Positions 61,201-64,000 of a stretch of DNA of 64,000 nt are shown piece by piece (position 1 is the stretch's first letter; every line of letters begins with the position of its first letter). Made by a program: the position numbers and the translations under genes. The DNA is from Eledone cirrhosa (taxonomy: Eukaryota; Mollusca; Cephalopoda; Octopoda; Eledonidae): positions 4,511,812 through 4,575,811 of the forward strand of contig OZ024760.1 of assembly GCA_964016885.1 (NCBI GenBank), read 5' to 3'. A model generated the notes under the pieces. The model searched no databases. It was given only the letters and a program-made list of their open reading frames with translations, and had not been told where the DNA came from.

Positions 61201-64000
61201 TGGTGATTGTGATGGTGATGATGGAGTTAGTGATAGTGGTGATTGTGATGGTGATGATGGAGATAGTGATAGTGGTGATTGTGATGGTGATGATGGAGAT
61301 AGTGATAGTGGTGATTGTGATGGTGATGATGGAGATAGTGATAGTGGTGATTGTGATGGTGATGATGGACATAGTGATAGTGGTGATTGTGATGATGATG
61401 ATGGAGATAGTGATAGTGGTGATTGTGATGATGATGATGGACATAGTGATAGTGGTGATTGTGATGATGATGATGGAGTTAGTGATAGTGGTGATTGTGA
61501 TGGTGATGATGGAGTTAGTGATAGTGGTGATTGTGATGGTGATGATGGAGATAGTGATAGTGGTGATTGTGATGATGATGATGGAGTTAGTGATAGTGGT
61601 GATTGTGATGGTGATGATGGAGTTAGTGATAGTGGTGATTGTGATGATGTGATGATGGACATAGTGATAGTGGTGATTGTGATGGTGATGATGGAGATAG
61701 TGATAGTGGTGATTGTGATGATGATGATGGAGTTAGTGATAGTGGTGATTGTGATGATGATGATGGAGTTAGTGATAGTGGTGATTGTGATGATGATGAT
61801 GGAGTTAGTGATAGTGGTGATTGTGATGGTGATGATGGAGATAGTGATAGTGGTGATTGTGATGATGATGATGGAGTTAGTGATAGTGGTGATTGTGATG
61901 GTGATGATGGAGATAGTGATAGTGGTGATTGTGATGGTGATGATGGAGATAGTGATAGTGGTGATTGTGATGGTGATGATGGACGATAGTGATAGTGGTG
62001 ATTGTGATGGATGATGATGGAGATAGTGATAGTGGTGATTGTGATGATGATGATGGAGTTAGTGATAGTGGTGATTGTGATGATGATGATGGAGATAGTG
62101 ATAGTGGTGATTGTGATGGTGATGATGGACATAGTGATAGTGGTGATTGTGATGGTGATGATGGAGATAGTGATAGTGGTGATTGTGATGGTGATGATGG
62201 ACATAGTGATAGTGGTGATTGTGATGGTGATGATGGAGATAGTGATAGTGGTGATTGTGATGGTGATGATGGAGATAGTGATAGTGGTGATTGTGATGAT
62301 GATGATGGACATAGTGATAGTGGTGATTGTGATGATGATGATGGAGATAGTGATAGTGGTGATTGTGATGGTGATGATGGAGATTAGTGATAGTGGTGAT
62401 TGTGATGATGATGATGGACTTAGTGATAGTGGTGATTGTGATGATGATGATGGACGATAGTGATAGTGGTGATTGTGATGATGATGATGGAGATAGTGAT
62501 AGTGGTGATTGTGATGATGATGATGGACATAGTGATAGTGGTGATTGTGATGATGATGATGGAGCTTAGTGATAGTGGTGATTGTGATGGTGATGATGGA
62601 GTTAGTGATAGTGGTGATTGTGATGATGATGATGGAGATAGTGATAGTGGTGATTGTGATGATGATGATGGAGATAGTGATAGTGGTGATTGTGATGGAT
62701 GATGATGGAGTAGTGATAGTGGTGATTGTGATGGTGATGATGGAGATAGTGATAGTGGTGATTGTGATGGTGATGATGGAGCATAGTGATAGTGGTGATT
62801 GTGATGATGATGATGGAGTTAGTGATAGTGGTGATTGTGATGGTGATGATGGAGATAGTGATAGTGGTGATTGTGATGATGATGATGGAGTTAGTGATAG
62901 TGGTGATTGTGATGGTGATGATGGAGATAGTGATAGTGGTGATTGTGATGATGATGATGGAGTTAGTGATAGTGGTGATTGTGATGATGATGATGGAGAT
63001 AGTGATAGTGGTGATTGTGATGGTGATGATGGAGATAGTGATAGTGGTGATTGTGATGATGATGATGGAGATAGTGATAGTGGTGATTGTGATGATGATG
63101 ATGACATAGTGATAGTGGTGATTGTGATGGTGATGATGGAGATAGTGATAGTGGTGATTGTGATGATGATGATGGACATAGTGATAGTGGTGATTGTGAT
63201 GATGATGATGGACATAGTGATAGTGGTGATTGTGATGATGATGATGGAGCATAGTGATAGTGGTGATTGTGATGATGATGATGGACATAGTGATAGTGGT
63301 GATTGTGATGATGATGATGGAGATAGTGATAGTGGTGATTGTGATGGTGATGATGGAATAGTGATAGTGGTGATTGTGATGATGATGATGGAGATAGTGA
63401 TAGTGGTGATTGTGATGATGATGATGGACATAGTGATAGTGGTGATTGTGATGATGATGATGGAGATAGTGATAGTGGTGATTGTGATGATGATGATGGA
63501 GATAGTGATAGTGGTGATTGTGATGATGATGATGGAGATAGTGATAGTGGTGATTGTGATGATGATGATGGACATAGTGATAGTGGTGATTGTGATGGTG
63601 ATGATGGACATAGTGATAGTGGTGATTGTGATGATGATGATGGAGATAGTGATAGTGGTGATTGTGATGATGATGATGGAGATAGTGATAGTGGTGATTG
63701 TGATGATGATGATGGAGTTAGTGATAGTGGTGATTGTGATGATGATGATGGAGATAGTGATAGTGGTGATTGTGATGGTGATGATGGAGATAGTGATAGT
63801 GGTGATTGTGATGATGATGATGGACATAGTGATAGTGGTGATTGTGATGGTGATGATGGAGTAGTGATAGTGGTGATTGTGATGGTGATGATGGAGATAG
63901 TGATAGTGGTGATTGTGATGGTGATGATGGACATAGTGATAGTGGTGATTGTGATGATGATGATGGAGCTTAGTGATAGTGGTGATTGTGATGTGATGAT
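58215..64000. repeat. Indel-rich part of the satellite
   Basis: From about 58215 rightward, 1- to several-base indels interrupt the 36-bp period roughly every 100-500 bp (for example 58218, 58405-58440, 58765-58800, 60762, 60880-60900, 61190, 62385, 62700, 63105, 63968). To the left, 12 kb of the same array has only about six. Confidence 0.85.

Larger units (their letters stand above)
46318..64000. repeat. 36-bp GAT-rich satellite array, ~490 units, runs off the window
   Basis: Units are twelve triplets, about half of them GAT. They share a constant core 'AGTGATAGTGGTGATTGTGA'. Variation is concentrated at two triplets: CAT, GAT or GTT after 'GATGGA', and GAT, GGT or GAG after 'GATTGTGAT'. 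The + strand is nearly C-free (one C, only in CAT units). Five of six frames are open for thousands of bases, so the long 'proteins' here are artefacts. The array begins ~62 bp outside the acceptor of the first visible CCDC17-like exon, so it lies in an intron of that gene. Confidence 0.97.

Noticed and set aside
46295..64000. Very long open frames in the satellite (up to about 2,400 codons; Met/Ile/Val, Asp/Ser/Gly, His/Asn/Tyr or Ser/Pro/Gln-rich)
   Set aside because: Five of six frames are open at once because the period is 36 and the unit lacks stops in those frames. Variable sites always change the residue, with no synonymous excess, and the frames shift at each indel. There is no start context or splice signal. 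These are repeat artefacts.
46318..64000. CRISPR array or other prokaryotic repeat system
   Set aside because: There are no unique spacers between repeats; the units are contiguous. The window is eukaryotic with spliceosomal introns.

Overview
This looks like nuclear DNA from a coleoid cephalopod, probably an octopod. The basis is the repeat content: tRNA-derived SINEs with the 'GGCCTTGTGCC' tail, the 'CTAACCCATGCTAGCGTGGAAG...(GATGAT)n' LINE tail, and long introns full of short mobile elements. I recognise these families from memory and have not run a database comparison. Species is not determined. No bacterial-type operon, CRISPR array or rRNA is visible.

Two host genes are present, and they are convergent. 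(1) A complete NASP gene (SHNi-TPR histone chaperone) lies on the + strand from 3476 to 22041. I assembled 16 coding exons by hand; all intron phases agree and give 517 residues. (2) On the - strand, 24494 to 46255, there are twelve phase-compatible exons (512 residues, 5' end missing). They encode a coiled-coil protein that I identify as CCDC17-like. Part of that identification rests on position: as I recall, human CCDC17 is the convergent neighbour of NASP on chromosome 1p34.1.

Layout. 1-3475: NASP upstream region, with two SINEs, a hairpin, a CRE and an E2F-like site. 3476-22041: NASP exons, with introns holding about a dozen MITE copies, LINE fragments, a ~60-bp minisatellite after exon 4, and a 39-bp minisatellite directly before exon 13. 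22042-24493: short convergent intergenic or 3' UTR interval. 24494-46255: CCDC17-like exons, separated by introns loaded with MITEs, SINEs, LINE fragments, a broken LTR retroelement (37986-41332) and a 5'-truncated LINE with an intact 687-residue reverse transcriptase ORF (42674-44737). 46318-64000 and beyond: one tandem array of about 490 copies of a 36-bp GAT-rich unit, in the intron just upstream of the first visible CCDC17-like exon and only about 60 bp from its 3' splice site.

The most interesting material is structural. The 36-bp satellite is almost free of C on the + strand. Nearly all its variation sits at two three-state triplets, so it reads like a two-symbol tape with long-range internal duplications. 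The NASP intron-12 minisatellite carries 15 regularly spaced acceptor-like sites, each in the correct phase, so use of any of them would add a run of 13-residue repeats to NASP. The MITE family has TTAA target duplications, and one filled site here has an empty paralogous copy in the same window. The LTR element sits exactly between two 286-bp direct repeats, far longer than a normal target duplication.
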